A stretch of DNA of 64,000 nucleotides from Amaurobius ferox (GCA_951213105.1 OX578145.1:115305739-115369738); one strand, 5' to 3'; counted from the first letter of the stretch, positions 21,199-32,812 are shown. Program-made: numbers and translations. Notes: generated by a model not told the origin, from the letters alone.

Positions 21199-21735
21199 TG
21201 AAAATATTCATTTAGTGATCATTTTAAGAATGGTTACGGGAATGTTTTTAATTACTCTGAAATGATAGGAATTTATAAACATATAAAGAAGCATGAAGTT
21301 CTGCAGCAGAATCAACCATAATGTTTTATGCGCTGTGAAGCAAAAATATAAAATCATAAATCACACAGAAATACATAACCAGTTTTTAAAACGCTAATTA
21401 CCCCAAAATCTGTCTTGTACTTTCTAACTATCAGTTTAAAATTTTCATAACAGTACAAAAAAAAAAGATTTTTAAATTTTTTATATTAAAATTTAAAGGT
21501 TTAAAAAAGTTCATCCTGAATAAAATCTGTAAAATGATATATTGAGATTTGAGAACTATAGAGATTTCGGTTTCAAACCTACATAATTTTTCTTCTTGGC
21601 GACGCCACTGACAGAGAACCTTACTGAGCATATGGTCGATAATATGTCTCCCACTAGATTTTCAAATCTTAACCATCTAGATTTAGCTCTTAACTTTAAT
21701 TACTCCTTTGCACTGCCACACATAGAGCTTTCTTC
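21199..21735. other. Unassigned AT-rich stretch
   Basis: I can support no repeat or coding signal here. Confidence 0.35.
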
Positions 21736-21870
21736 AGGGCAAACTTAACTCAAGAATAAGACGTATGACATCAACTAGCTTGATGCCTGCATTTTTTACT
21801 TTGAATGTCAAGAAGGGGGCAAGTGCCCCCCTTGCCCTCCCCTATGAGCGCCCATTCCCTTCTGGCAGGT
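21736..21870. repeat. Dispersed repeat I, copy 1
   Basis: It contains CTCAAGAATAAGACGTATGA, CATCAACTAGCTTGATGCC and a strip GGGGGCAAGTGCCCCCCTTG. A second copy lies at about 29205-29310 in the same orientation. The GC-rich 'GGCAAGTGCCCCC' strip could belong to a hAT-like or LINE-derived repeat; no ORF or ends are clear. Confidence 0.6.
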
Positions 21871-21912
21871 TCTGTGACTATATGGAGGAAAAAAAATCAA
21901 TGCAATGGCATA

Positions 21913-21959
21913 ATTTTGATGCGTTGCATAATCATCAGATTTATGCAATGCATCAAAAT
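21913..21959. repeat. 19-bp-arm palindrome abutting family A copy 4
   Basis: ATTTTGATGCGTTGCATAA (21913-21931) and TTATGCAATGCATCAAAAT (21941-21959) pair with one mismatch around a 9-nt loop TCATCAGAT. The family A terminus begins within a few bases. Confidence 0.85.
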
Positions 21960-21962
21960 GCT

Positions 21963-22804
21963 AAAAAAAAATCTGATGTGGGCAACACATGACTTTCCTT
22001 ATATAATGTAATGATTTTACTACTTTTACAGTAAAAAAAATAGGTTTTTCTTATAGTAGATACTAATATTTTTTAGGCGAGATTTTTGTTAATTTGGCAA
22101 CAATTAAAAATGTCACCAAGTTGGCGACATTCCGCCAAATTCGTCGCCAAAATCTCGCCAAGCGTTATGGACGAAGAAATAAGTTATTCTTACAGCAGAT
22201 AAATGACTATTGGCGTTCATATAAAAAAGTATTACTTAAAGTATCTTTTTTCATGAATGGAACGAGCTAGATCCACGAGAATTATGTCACCCAATTTATC
22301 GCATGGTATTACATATGAAAAGTGAACATGTTTCTCAATAGGAAATATTTATTTTTATTTTATATGATTTTTTGATAATTTGTTTGAAAAATGTACAATA
22401 TCTCGAGAACGGTTCACGTTAGCGTTCTAAAATTTATTTCAGTCGTTTTCTAATGAAAAATTATATAAGAAATGTCTATTTGCGTAACTTTATTAGCGGT
22501 TTTGATTTTTTGACGATTTCTTCAAAATTTCATTCGAAAATTTAGGGGGGTTCTGAACATTCGATAGCGTATAAAATCAAAAGGCTTCCAGTGTTTAGCG
22601 TCTCCACAGGCAGCGTCGTCAGTTAGCGTCTCCACAGGCTCACTGACACACACATACTTTCACACACACACACAGACATCAGTTCAAAAATGTTTGATTC
22701 GTGATCAGGGATGCTTGAAACGTGCTCTCCCGTCGAAAACTCGAATTTGAATTTTTGACCCCGTCACAATACTTTCCTTATACATTATGTATATAAGGAA
22801 AGTA
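21963..22804 (+). mobile_element. Family A hairpin element, copy 4
   Basis: This complete copy runs from the terminus AAATCTGATGTGGGCAACAC and ATGACTTTCCTTATATAATG to the hairpin ACTTTCCTTATACATTATGT...ATAAGGAAAGT (about 22771-22803). The TTGGCGA cluster is near 22085-22165. The (CA)n tract is short here (about 22640-22672), and a 30-bp duplication of 'GCGTCTCCACAGGC' precedes it. Confidence 0.87.
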
Positions 22805-23841
22805 AAAATCCAAAAGTTTAATAGTGGTGATCTGCACTGGCATCATTAACGTTTTTTTGATCTCTCGTCTCGTTATTGTCTGTCAAGGCTGCTCCCGGTC
22901 ATTGCAATTAGAATATCCTCATTATGACATCGATAACGTAACACGTGATCGAGATGTTTTGGGTGCAAATTATGCAGTCTGGTGAATGCCAAGGAAACGT
23001 CTGCATTCATGGGCGGACGTAGGATTCTTTTCCAGGGGTGAGGGATGCTAAAATTAATTGCATTCAAAAGTTAGAGATTACTATCAACCTCGAAAAATGT
23101 ATTGCTACAAGTAAATTTTAAAAGCTGGTATGAGCATTACATTTAAAAAAAAATCTGATGTGGGCAACACATGACTTTCCTTATATAATGTAATGAATTT
23201 ACTACTTTTACAGTAGAGTAAATAGGTTTTTCGTTAATTTGGCAACATTTCAAAAAGTCGCCAAGTTGGCGACCTTCCACCAAATTCGTCGCCAAAATCT
23301 CGGCAAGCGTTATGGATGAAGAAATAAGTTATTCTTTCAGCAGATAAATGACTATTGGCGTTCAAATACAGAAGTCTTACTCAAAGTATCTTTTTCATGA
23401 ATGGAACGAGCTAGATCCACGAGAATGATGTCATCCAATTTATCGCATGGTATTACATATGAAAAGTGAATATGTTTCTCAATAGGAAATATTTTTTTTT
23501 TATTTTATATGACTTTTTGATAATTTTTATGAAAAATGTGCAATATCTCGAGAACTGTTCATATTAGCGTTCTGAAATTTACGTCAATCGTTTTCTAATG
23601 AAAAATTACATAAGAAATATCTAACTGCGTAACTTTATTAGTGGTTTTGATTTTTTGACGATTTTTTCAAAATTTCATTCGAAAATTTAGGGGGTTCCGA
23701 ACATTCGATTGCGTATAAAAACAATAAGCTTCCAGTGTTTACGGATTGTGATTTTTGTACCAAAATTGGTTTAAATCGGTCCATTCGTTCGTCAGTTATC
23801 GTCTCCACAGACTCACTGACACACACACACACACATACATA

Positions 23842-23878
<37 letters not shown>

Positions 23879-24362
23879 CACTTCAAAAATGTTTTATTCG
23901 TGATCAGGGATGCTTGAAACGTGCTCTCCCGTCGAAAACTCGAATTCGAATTTCCGACCCCGTCACAATACTTTCCTTATACATTATGTATATAAGGAAA
24001 GTAATTAGTGTGTATAGCACATTTGAAAATTAGCATGCACCCATTTTTAAAAATTATTATATACCACCTTTAAAAAATATCCCATATAGAATTCTAACTG
24101 TCCTGGAGACAGAACAACTAAAATAACACATTGGGCATTCATAAACATACCAAATGCAATAAGACGAAGTTTTCCATTGAGGTAAAAGTTTAGGTATAAT
24201 TAATATACATGTGGGAGAAAATACACAGTTGTGGTTGAATGTTCTAATTCCAAAAAGCATTTTTCTTATTTTTTTCTCTCATATTGACTTTTAATTAACA
24301 ATATTCCAGGGGGTGCTTTGGCATCTCCCTTAACTCCCCTAAATACGTCCATGTCTGCATTG
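22805..24362. mobile_element. Possible TIR element split by family A copy 5
   Basis: The left part (22805-23143) and right part (24004-24362) flank the family A insertion. CATTCATGGGCGGACGTAGG at about 23005 and the complement of TACGTCCATGTCTGCATT at about 24345-24362 form an imperfect inverted pair. Both continue with TCCAGGGG(G)TG-type sequence. These could be the remnants of the ends of one DNA transposon; no transposase is visible and the assignment is tentative. Confidence 0.4.
23144..24003 (+). mobile_element. Family A hairpin element, copy 5
   Basis: Complete copy. It starts AAATCTGATGTGGGCAACAC, has the TTGGCGA cluster at about 23255-23305 and (CA)n at about 23820-23875, and ends in the hairpin at about 23970-24002. 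It lies inside AT-rich host sequence (left flank ATTACATTTAAAAAAA, right flank ATTAGTGTG) with no obvious target duplication. Confidence 0.88.
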
Positions 24363-24690
24363 GAGGAGGTAACTGTAGATAAGTTTGATTGTGTTCTAGC
24401 AGACTGCATACAACTACACCAGCATTCACGTACTGTGAATAACTAGTTGGGAATGAAATAAGTTAAAAAATACGTTATAAATAATATATTTGTGGCATTT
24501 CAAATACAGCATGTGGAATTACTTACGGAACATTTTGAAGTACGAGATCGCTAAACCACTTTGTGGAGTTTAAACGATAATAAGTTCAATTTCAACTTCG
24601 ACTTTAGATTATTCCTGTCTTAGGGTTTAAATAAAATTTAACTTTCAAACACCTTAGATATAAAATTAACATATTTTATTATATTATAAT
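24363..24690. other. Unassigned AT-rich stretch
   Basis: Nothing recognisable beyond simple AT-rich sequence. Confidence 0.35.
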
Positions 24691-25165
24691 ATTTTTACTT
24701 TCTCATGGTATGATATTATAAAGTACAGTTTTTTCGCAAAAAATCCAAATTTTAGAATTTGGCAGAATATCACAGACTTGGCGACTTTTTAAAAATATCT
24801 CAAAATTAACGAAGTTGTCTCCAAATTGTCAACATTGAGGCTTAATTAACGAACATTATGCCGAAATTGATGAAACTTCAATGGTTTCTAATGATTAATA
24901 GAATAATATAATATTTTCCAAAGATTAAAATAATAATATAAATAAAATGCATTTTTAATGATTGATTATTTAGCGGCTGCTAGTAATATTTCTAACTGTC
25001 AAGTTAGGTTTTCGTGGAATACACGTTAATTTGATAATTCGAAATCCACAGTCATAGCTCTATACAATGTCATTCAGAAAAGCGCCAAATGTTACAATCC
25101 AACGTTGAAAATATTGTGCCATGTACCTTGTACATCATTGGTCTTTGCATTATGCAAGAAAAGTC
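24691..25165 (-). mobile_element. Old hairpin-family element (family G)
   Basis: The hairpin-like end ACTTTCTCATGGTATGATAT is at about 24698. The TTGGCGA module is degenerate at about 24755-24860 (GGCAGAATATCACAGACTTG, CAAAATTAACGAAG). A block GCGCCAAATGTTACAATCCA with ACGTTGAAAATATTGTG (about 25081-25117) recurs at 45515-45565. The end AAGAAAAGTCACATC matches the family A terminus loosely. It represents a diverged relative of family A. Confidence 0.55.
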
Positions 25166-25179
25166 ACATCAAATATATT

Positions 25180-26185
25180 ACTTTCCTTATATACAATAAT
25201 GTATAAGGAAAGTATTATGATGGGGTCGAAAATTCGAATTCGCGTTTTCGACGGGAGAGCACGTTTCAAGCATACCTGATCACGAATCGAACACCTTTGA
25301 AGTGAGGTCTGTGTGTGTGTATGAAAGTATGTGTGTGTGTGTGTGTATGAAAGTATGTGTGTGTGTGTGTGTATGAAAGTATGTGTGTGTGTGTGTGTGT
25401 GTGTGTCAGTGAGTCTGTGGAGATGATAACTGAAGAACGAATGGACCGATTCGAACGAAATTTGGTATACAATTTACAATCCGTGAATACTGGAAGCCTA
25501 TTGTTTTCATATGCAATCGAATGTACAGAACTCCCCCTAAATTTTCGAGTGAAATTTTGAAAAAATCATCAAAAAATCAAAACATCTAATAAAGTTACGC
25601 AAATAGACATTTCTTATTTAATTTTTCATTAGAAACGATTGACATAAATTTTAGAACGCCAGCATGAACCGTTCTCGAGATTTTGCACATTTAAAAAAAA
25701 TATCAAAAAATCATATAAAATAAAAAAAAAAATATTTCCTATTGAGAAACATGTGCATTTCCCATATGTAATATCATGCGATAAATTTGATGACATCATT
25801 CTCGTGGATCTAGCTCGTTCCATTCATGAAAAAAGATACTTTGAGTAATACTTTTGTATTTGAACGCCAATAGTCATTTATCTGCTGTAAGAGTAACTTA
25901 TTTGTCCGTCCATAACGCTTGGCTAGATTTTGGCGACGAATTTAGTGGAATATCGCCAACTTGGCGATTTTTTTTAAATGTTGCTAAATTAACGAAAAAC
26001 TCGCCAAATGGATAAAAATGACATGATGCTAAATCAATGAAAATGACGACTCATTGACGAAAATTCAATAACTTGGAAAGAATATAAATATTTACTATAA
26101 GAATAATCTATTTTTTTACTGCAAAAGTAGTAAATTCATTGCATTATATGAGGAAAGTCACGTGCTGCCCACTTCAGATTTTTTT
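25180..26185 (-). mobile_element. Family A hairpin element, copy 6
   Basis: Full copy with hairpin at 25180-25213 and three consecutive (GT)n stretches separated by ATGAAAGTAT (about 25312-25405). The TTGGCGA module is at about 25918-25985, and the terminus AGGAAAGTCACGTGCTGCCC with ACTTCAGATTTTTT runs to 26185. The microsatellite has itself expanded as a ~35 bp compound unit. Confidence 0.87.
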
Positions 26186-26335
26186 ACATGTTACAGTTTC
26201 TGAGACATATGATCTTCACATGACTGAGTAAGTAGGATGCTGATCACTGACTCATGAGGAATCAAGACGCAGGTTTCAAATCAGAGGTTAAGCTTTTTAT
26301 GGCAGATTGTTCGTGTTAGACTTTCTTGGTTTTCT
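26186..26335. other. Short unassigned spacer
   Basis: Nothing recognisable. Confidence 0.35.
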
Positions 26336-27010
26336 AGTAAATGATTTTTTGGTAAATGATTTTCTAGAAAGTAATTTTACGCAATGGATTATTATTTCAT
26401 ACCGAATTATTTTACGGAACGAATTACCCAACTGTTTTTATGGAATTATTTTTCTTTACCGAACTCATTTCATGAAATGAATTATCATTATTTTTGGAAT
26501 TATTTTATGGAATATATAACTTTATGGAACGAATGCTGTATCAAAGAACTGAAAATATTTTATAGAACTTTTCATTTTACCGAACTCATTTTATAGCACG
26601 AATAACTATTATGGAACAAACTTTTTTATGGAACGAATTACCAGCATTTACTGAATCATAGTAGTCAGCCGAACTTTTTTTTTTGTAAAGAATTACCGAA
26701 CATATTTTATATAATGCATTATTTTAACGAACTTATTTTGTGGAACGAAACATCGAACTTACTGTATGAGAAGAATTTTGTAAGAATAACCGAACTTATT
26801 TTATGGAACAAATGTTTTACCAAACTTTTTCTATATGAATTTTTCATTGATTTATTTTTTTGAAACGAATTTGTTACCAAACACTTTTATGGAATGAATG
26901 AAGAACCTAATATATTATAAGAACTTCAAGTCACTGAAGAACCTAATATATATCATAAGAAACAGATTTATTACTGATCTTATTTTTTGGAACTAATGTA
27001 TTTACCTAAA
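26336..27010. repeat. Degenerate minisatellite, TTATGGAACGAATTACCGAAC units
   Basis: Variants of TTTTATGGAACGAATTACCG and AACTTATTTTATGGAACGAA recur every 20-45 bp over about 670 bp, with many substitutions and indels. Short open frames here translate the repeat. It looks like an old, no longer homogenised array. Confidence 0.75.
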
Positions 27011-27225
27011 TACTTTTTAAAACGAGCTACAGTTTATAAAAATTCTAAATTTTTTAATTTTCCAAGATGACCCAATATGCCAGAATATAGTCTCCTTTTC
27101 ATTCACAAATGCATTTTGCACTTTTTTATTAGATTCTACACTCGATAATTTGAAATTTGCTTCTTATCAATAATATGCAGCTATTTATCGTCTATTAATT
27201 CTTCAAATTTCCGTTTTGCATTTTT
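27011..27225. other. Unassigned AT-rich spacer
   Basis: Nothing recognisable. Confidence 0.35.
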
Positions 27226-28173
27226 ACTTTCCTTATATACATAATGTATAAGGAAAGTATTGTGACGGGGTCGAAAATTCGAATTCGAGTTTTCGACGGG
27301 AGAGTACGTTTCAAGCATCCCTGATCACGAATCAAACATTTTTGAAGTGATGTCTGTGTGTGTGTGTATGTGAAAGTATATATATGTGTGTGTGTGTGTG
27401 TCAGTGAGACTGTGGAGACGATAACTGACGAACGAATGGACCGATTCGAACGAAATTTGGTACAAAAATCACAATCCGTAAACACTGGAAGCCTATTGTT
27501 TTTATACACAATCGAATGTTCAGAACCCCCCTAAATTTTCAAGTAAAATTTTGAAAAAATCGTCAAAAAATCAAAACCATCATAAAGTTACGGAAATAGA
27601 CATTTCTTATGTAATTTTTCATTAGAAAACGATTGGCATAAATTTTAGAACGCTAACATGAACCGTTTTTGAGATATTGCACATTTTTCAAAAAAATTAT
27701 CAAAAAGTCATATAAAATAAAAAAAAATATTTCCTATTGAGAAACCTGTTCACTTTTCATATGTAATACCATGCGATAAACTGGGTGACATCATTCTCGT
27801 GGATCTAGCTCGTTCCATTTATGAAAAAAAATACTTTGAGTAATACTTTTGTATTTGAGCGCCAATAGTCATTTTTCTGCTGTAAGAAATACTTATTTCT
27901 CCGTCCATAACGCTTGGCGATATTTTGGCGACGAATTTGGAGGGATGTCGCCAACTTGGCGACATTTTTAATTGTTGTCAAATTAACAAAAATCTCGCCA
28001 AATAGATAAAAATGACGCTAAATCAATGAAAATGACGACTCATTGAAGAAAATTCAATATCTTAGAAAGAATATAAGTATCTACAATAAGAATAACTTTT
28101 TTTTTAACTGTAAAAGAAGTAAATTCATTGCATTATATAAGGAAAGTCATGTGTTGCCCACATCAGATTTTTT
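27226..28173 (-). mobile_element. Family A hairpin element, copy 7
   Basis: Full ~948 bp copy with the hairpin at 27226-27258, (GT)n at about 27355-27400, and the 'GTGGAGACGATAACTGACGA' block. The TTGGCGA module with the palindrome TCGCCAACTTGGCGA is at about 27949-27963. The terminus AAGGAAAGTCATGTGTTGCC with CACATCAGATTTTTT runs to 28173. Confidence 0.88.
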
Positions 28174-28960
28174 ATAAACAGTATTCCGTTTTAAATGGAA
28201 TTCGTTTATAGGTATCTATGGTTCCTCCATGAAAGCCCTAAATAAAGACTAATCAAGTTAACATATCAACTCTTTCCTGCCCGGAAGGAAATAGAATCCT
28301 CACTATCGACTTAAAATATCCGTAGTTCCGATTAACTATATTCCACAAAGAAGCAAACAAACTGAATGTCAAGGCTAACGGAAAGGTCACTGCTATTTGA
28401 AATACAATAGATACTTAGTAAACAACAAATACATTCCTATTACAATATCTGCTCAACTTTTTCCGTATTTATATTTCATATTGATCGTGGTGGTACTTCG
28501 AAATAGTTATCAAACAGAAAAGCGCATTGTCAACAATAGCTACATATTATTGGGAAGAAGCAAGTTTAATTTTATTAAGCAATTTTAAGTGCAGGATCTA
28601 ACAAAAATGATTAAAATGTATTTCTGAATGGAAAGAAGGAGACTATATTAGATGATCTTGAAAAATTAGAGAATTGCTAAGCTATTTCAAATAATAGGAC
28701 TTTTATATAGAATGTATTAAAATTGTAGATCGTTCTAAAAAGTATTTCGATTACGTCCATTTTTATTACAATAAGTATAATAATAAAATATTTCATATGG
28801 GCAACTCATGACTTTTGCTACATGATGCAATGCCTTGTTTTACAGCAAACTGATGATGTACAAGATCCATTACACATTGTTTTTAAAGTTTTATTATACA
28901 TAAGTCGCCATGATGGCGATATTTCACCAAATTTACCGCCAATTTCAATTTTACAATTGA
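28174..28960. other. Unassigned AT-rich stretch
   Basis: The strip TATGGGCAACTCATGACTTT at about 28796-28816 resembles the family A terminus in diverged form. GTCGCCATGATGGCGATATT at about 28904-28923 resembles the TTGGCGA module, so an old family relative probably ends here. No gene is supported. Confidence 0.4.
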
Positions 28961-29165
28961 CTAGTTTCGCCTACGGGTCTTTGTTGCCTATTTCGTTATC
29001 CCAACTTTTAAAATCCTTCACCAGGAGCGCTGCAACCACTTTTATTCGATCGGCCATGGCCACTTTACTATACATAGCCCTAGCGTGTACGTTTATAGAC
29101 CCTTCCTACACAGTCATTGGGATGCTTAAGGAATTAACTAAGAACTTTGTATATTCATAGGCATG
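28961..29165 (+). repeat. Dispersed repeat H, copy 1
   Basis: A ~200 bp block includes CTTTTATTCGATCGGCCATGG, CCACTTTACTATACATAG, CTACACAGTCATTGGGATGC and TTAAGGAATTAACTAAGAAC. It aligns with 39015-39180 and 48410-48590, and in reverse with 47645-48030. A 112-codon open frame crosses it, but the other copies have no matching frame, so it is not treated as a gene. Confidence 0.7.
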
Positions 29166-29189
29166 TCTATGAGCGCCTTTAGAACTTTT

Positions 29190-29312
29190 TCCAGGGGGGG
29201 GGGGGGTTATCAAGGATAAGACGTGTAACATCGACTAGCTTGATTCCCGCCATTGTGACCTTGAACGTCCAGGGGCGGGCAAGTGTTCCCTCTTGTCCTT
29301 CTCTATCAAGGG
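29190..29312. repeat. G-run and dispersed repeat I, copy 2
   Basis: A 14-base G-run is followed by AAGGATAAGACGTGTAACAT and CGACTAGCTTGATTCCCGCC, then GGGCGGGCAAGTGTTCCC. This matches repeat I at 21736. Confidence 0.6.
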
Positions 29313-30000
29313 CATGTCTGCAATGTTGATATTATCAACATTCTATTCTACGTTGTATTTATTTGGCACTCGACCACGCGGTTTTCGTACCTAAACACTC
29401 CAGCGATTGTAAACAAGACAAGAATAGATTCCCGGGCTGTGTCACATCTAAAAGTCAATGTTAAGGTCGGGTAAAGTGCTTTTGGCCCACCTGTCCTAAA
29501 ATATAAATCTCTTATGCAACGACGCGTTTCTTTCGTTGGTAGTTCCTTAACTAAAATGTGAGAATAAAATTTTGTATAGATGGAATTTTTGTGCTTCCTC
29601 TCCCCTTACGAGTGGTATTTTTACATTCCGTTCAGGAGCCCGGGGGAAAAAATCTCTGTTGGAGCATGCGCCCTAAGCTTTCAATATGTTGGAGAGCTTT
29701 GCAATTAGAAGTTAGTGCGAAGAACTCTTTGACAAAAGGTGAACAACCAGTGTTCATCGCTCCTTTTGACCTAGAACGGATCTTATAAATTTGAGAGACT
29801 ACTTCTTTGAGGGTATATATAGTTGGAAGTTCAAGTCATGAGGATACATCGATTGCTCAATGGAATGATATGTTGGTGAGTAGGATTTCTAGTTCGAATA
29901 GTTTTAGTAATTAGCATATAAGTCTACCAAAGATAGGAAAACTAACACTCTTAATAAATTAAAATGTAACTTTTTTTAAAAATAAGTTGTACTTTGTTTA
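29313..30000. other. Unassigned stretch
   Basis: A short frame at 29558-29788 has no recognisable domain. The strip GGAGCATGCGCCCTAAGC (about 29660) may be a repeat piece, but I cannot place it. No gene is claimed. Confidence 0.35.
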
Positions 30001-30004
30001 ATGT

Positions 30005-30760
30005 ATAGCGCTTAGCGTTGAAAATAGTTGTTTCAATTGAAAATTGGTCCGTATGTTCTGTTTGGTGGTCGCTGTTTAGTGGTCGAGTTTCAGCCTTTTA
30101 TGTTCCCCATGGGGGCTTCCGGAGGGTTCTGAGAGACTTTAATCTCCCCCGTTTTGTTCACCCCGGAAGAAATATCGAAAAACAGACTTTAGTAGGTTCA
30201 GTCCAGTGATCGATATTAGGAGTGGGCAAAGATTAATCCTTTTAAGCCAGTGGAAGACTGTTTGAGAGTTTAGAAAAACACTAAAACACCCCATAATCGG
30301 GGAATGTCGAAAATCCAATTTGTTAGATTCTATACGATTGATACTATAAATGGGCAAAGAATCAGCTTTGTTGGTCACCAAGGGTTGGTCATCTATTGGT
30401 CATTACCTTGGTCATCTGTTTAATTACTTTTGGTCACCAAGAGTCTGAAAATATGTTTCGAAAAAACTCTTTCTCGCCGCCGGGAGGTAAATCGAAAATC
30501 CGGTTTCGGTAATTTTTGTCTAATGGTTGATACTATAAGTATGGAAATATTTAGCCTTCTAGGTCCCTTTGAACAATTCTGGATGGTCTGAAAAGACTTT
30601 TCGAGATCTTTCGAAACATCCATGGTTTCCCGCTTCCAGGGGAATAAATAAAAAATTCAACTGCTTTAGGTTCTGAACTAAAGTCGATACCTCAAAGATT
30701 TAGCGCTTTAGACCACCTGGGGCTTCTAGAGGGTCTTGAAAAACAAAGACACATTGAATA
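30005..30760. repeat. Family F block: about four diverged ~180 bp units
   Basis: Each unit has an order such as GGTTC(T)GTCC.GT-like start, 'CGATATTA' or 'TGATACTATA', a 'GGGCAAAGA/GCAAAGATT' strip, 'TTTTGGTCACC' or 'CTAGGTC', 'TTCCGGAGGGTTCTGA' and a 'CCCC.GTTTT...CCCGGAAG' strip. Units start near 30010, 30200, 30345 and 30530. Single units recur at 36270-36610 and 50330-50580. It could be a tandem part of a larger SINE/LINE-like repeat; no ends or ORF are seen. Confidence 0.6.
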
Positions 30761-31490
30761 CGTCAGGCAATTACATATACAATGATTTATATAGGTATTC
30801 TGTTTAGGTATATCATTAGTCTAAACGCGAAGTCCCCCGAAAGCAACCAATGGAACTCTATGTCACAGAACCAAATGTTAATAAATTCCCGTTATAATGA
30901 AAAGGAAGGCTTCGTTTCTTGAAGAAAGCTACACATTACAATGTGCATTATGCATTTTATGGACTACTTTCTATGTTATAGCGTTGCATCTTTTTACGTA
31001 AGTACTAAACCATTTATAAACTATTCATATCAATTGGAGTTTTCTCTACAGTTTTAATTTTACATTTGCATTTTAAATTGTAATTATTATATCGTATGAA
31101 AAATAGCTATCTTACAGTTAAGTTCTGTTGGCGAATAAAAAACAATTTATATAGAAATTTTGAAAGTTTAACTTCATCTTCTAACCTAGTTTCTACTTAT
31201 GTAGGAAGCATTTAGGTCATTATGTATTTTTATTTTGCGAGTGACTATTTTCGGAATGACATTTTGTGGCTATAGGCAGTTCAATTTGCAAGATTTTGAA
31301 ATCCCCCCCCCCCCCTCTTCGTTTCAAAGTTTAGTTCTACGAGTCTTTAGTTCATTGTAGCTGGCGAGTTTGCTACTTAAATTTGTGTAATTCTAACTTA
31401 AAGCAAATTGTGCAATTTAAATTCTTGTGTCCATTGTACGAAACGAAAGAGGTGAAAAAGTGATATTAAACAAGAAATTCAAGAAACCTT
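30761..31490. other. Unassigned AT-rich stretch
   Basis: A 14-15 base C-run lies at about 31303-31317. I see no gene or repeat period. Confidence 0.35.
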
Positions 31491-31491
31491 C

Positions 31492-31752
31492 GGAGTCACG
31501 GGATTCACATAGGATTTTCACTTCTGGTGCTGGAGATGTGATTTTCAATTTTTCCGAAAAATTCGTAGGACTTATAAAATAATAAGTGTGCAAAATAAAT
31601 ACTTATTATTTTATAAGTCCTACGAATAAGTGTGCAAAAGTGTGTAAAAATGCTTAATAGTTCATTAAAATGATGTGTACACGGCACGTCCCATCCAGAA
31701 AAACTAGAAGTCACATCTCCAGGACCAGAAGTGGAAATCCTATGTGACTCCC
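31492..31752. mobile_element. MITE-like foldback with a nested perfect hairpin
   Basis: The outer inverted repeat arms are ~45-50 bp (GGAGTCAC...CATAGGATTTTCACTTCTGG...GGAGATGTGA on the left; complement ending at 31752), with an 8-bp insertion in the left arm. Inside, 31561-31587 and 31601-31627 form a perfect 27-bp-arm hairpin with a 13-nt loop. It is non-coding, and the neighbouring 130-bp units begin directly after it. Confidence 0.8.
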
Positions 31753-32290
31753 CCCACTAACTCCCTCTGAATTTGATGCTAAATACATATCAGTCGCTAA
31801 GTTATATGGCCCACTCTGAAATATAGATGTTGCAAGGAAAACGTAAATTTTTTAATCGGAAGTGACAGCTTTAGAATCGAAAGTGGAAATCCTTAGTGAA
31901 TCCTCCTACCACTTTTGAAATTTAATGCTAAATCCATATCAGTCATCGCTTAAGCTCTATCTATAACCGACCCTGAGAAATAGATGTTTCAAGGAAATTT
32001 TTTGAACCGGAATGGGAAATTCACAGAAAAAAAAAACAGCCAAACCTCCTCCAGAATTCGACGCTGAATCCATATCAATTATCATCTGAGCTCTATTTAT
32101 AGCCAATCGCGAAAAATAGATGTTTCGAAGAAAATGAAAATTTTTGAACCGGAAATGAAAAAATGAACCGGAAATAGAAATCCCTCGTAAACAACTGCCT
32201 GCTTCCTTCGCAATTTTATTTTGAATCATTATCATTCATCATCCGAGTTCTATCTATAGCAGATCCCGAAAAAAAGATGCTTCACAAAAA
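31753..32290. repeat. Four ~135 bp tandem units
   Basis: Units near 31753, 31900, 32038 and 32188 share AATTTGATGCTAAAT(C/A)CATATCA, then TC(T)ATCTATA(A/G)CC, then GAAAAATAGATGTTTC(A/G)A, then TTTTTGAACCGGAA and a GGAAATCC strip. Divergence between units is considerable. Their CACTTCTGG/GAAGTGGAAATCC borders resemble the arm of the adjacent foldback, suggesting the two arose together. Confidence 0.75.
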
Positions 32291-32812
32291 AAAAATTGTT
32301 TTTTTGGTAAAAACAATGGTATTACAAAATTTTTGACATTAAGATTTAAAAAGCGATCAAATTCAGGGAAATTCCACTTTTACATAACTACTGCCCAATT
32401 ACTTGATCACGTGCACAAGGGGCGCAAAATATCAGAATTGGGACGAGGCTCTGATTGGTCCGGTGAAGCCCCTCCTATATGTGACGTCAGAGCGCATTGT
32501 TTGGAGGAAGATTTGTGTGGTCAGTTCTCTTTCAAAATAAACCGGCACTACTAAGTTCGTTCTTTTCGGAATGAACGGCTTATCTACAAGAATGCAGCGA
32601 GAACGAATAGAATCAAAATTTTAGGTTTTTCGACGTTTTATACGATGCCGGGATATTTGAAGTGGAGTTGATAGTGGCTTTTCTTGTATTTACCTTGAAG
32701 TTTTGTTTTCCTGTCTGCGTAACATGGTAAAGAAATGTTTTTAATTATATGAGCGATTTTATTTGTGCTTATAAATGTGTGTTTATACGCATATATTTAA
32801 TGTATACGTATA
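32291..32812. other. Unassigned stretch with promoter-like motifs
   Basis: An open frame of 73 codons (32333-32554) has no recognisable domain. The stretch is noteworthy for the motif cluster annotated separately. Confidence 0.35.
32405..32492 (+). promoter_or_regulatory. Promoter-like motif cluster (E-box, CCAAT, CRE)
   Basis: Within 85 bp are CACGTG (32408-32413), an inverted CCAAT box GATTGGTC (32453-32460), a C-rich GCCCCTCC strip (32468-32475) and the full CRE palindrome TGACGTCA (32482-32489). The local base composition is richer in G+C than its surroundings. About 240 bp downstream ATG is followed by GTAAAG (near 32726), a possible splice donor. No downstream exon could be identified, so this may be a transposon promoter or coincidence. 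Confidence 0.3.

Noticed and set aside
28822..29160. 112-codon open frame as a gene
   Set aside because: It overlaps dispersed repeat H; the copies at 39015 and 48410 do not keep this frame.
29190..29206. G- and C-runs (29.19, 31.30, 38.28, 54.03, 58.98 kb) as G-quadruplexes
   Set aside because: They are single homopolymer runs without the four-tract spacing; more likely slippage tracts in repeats.
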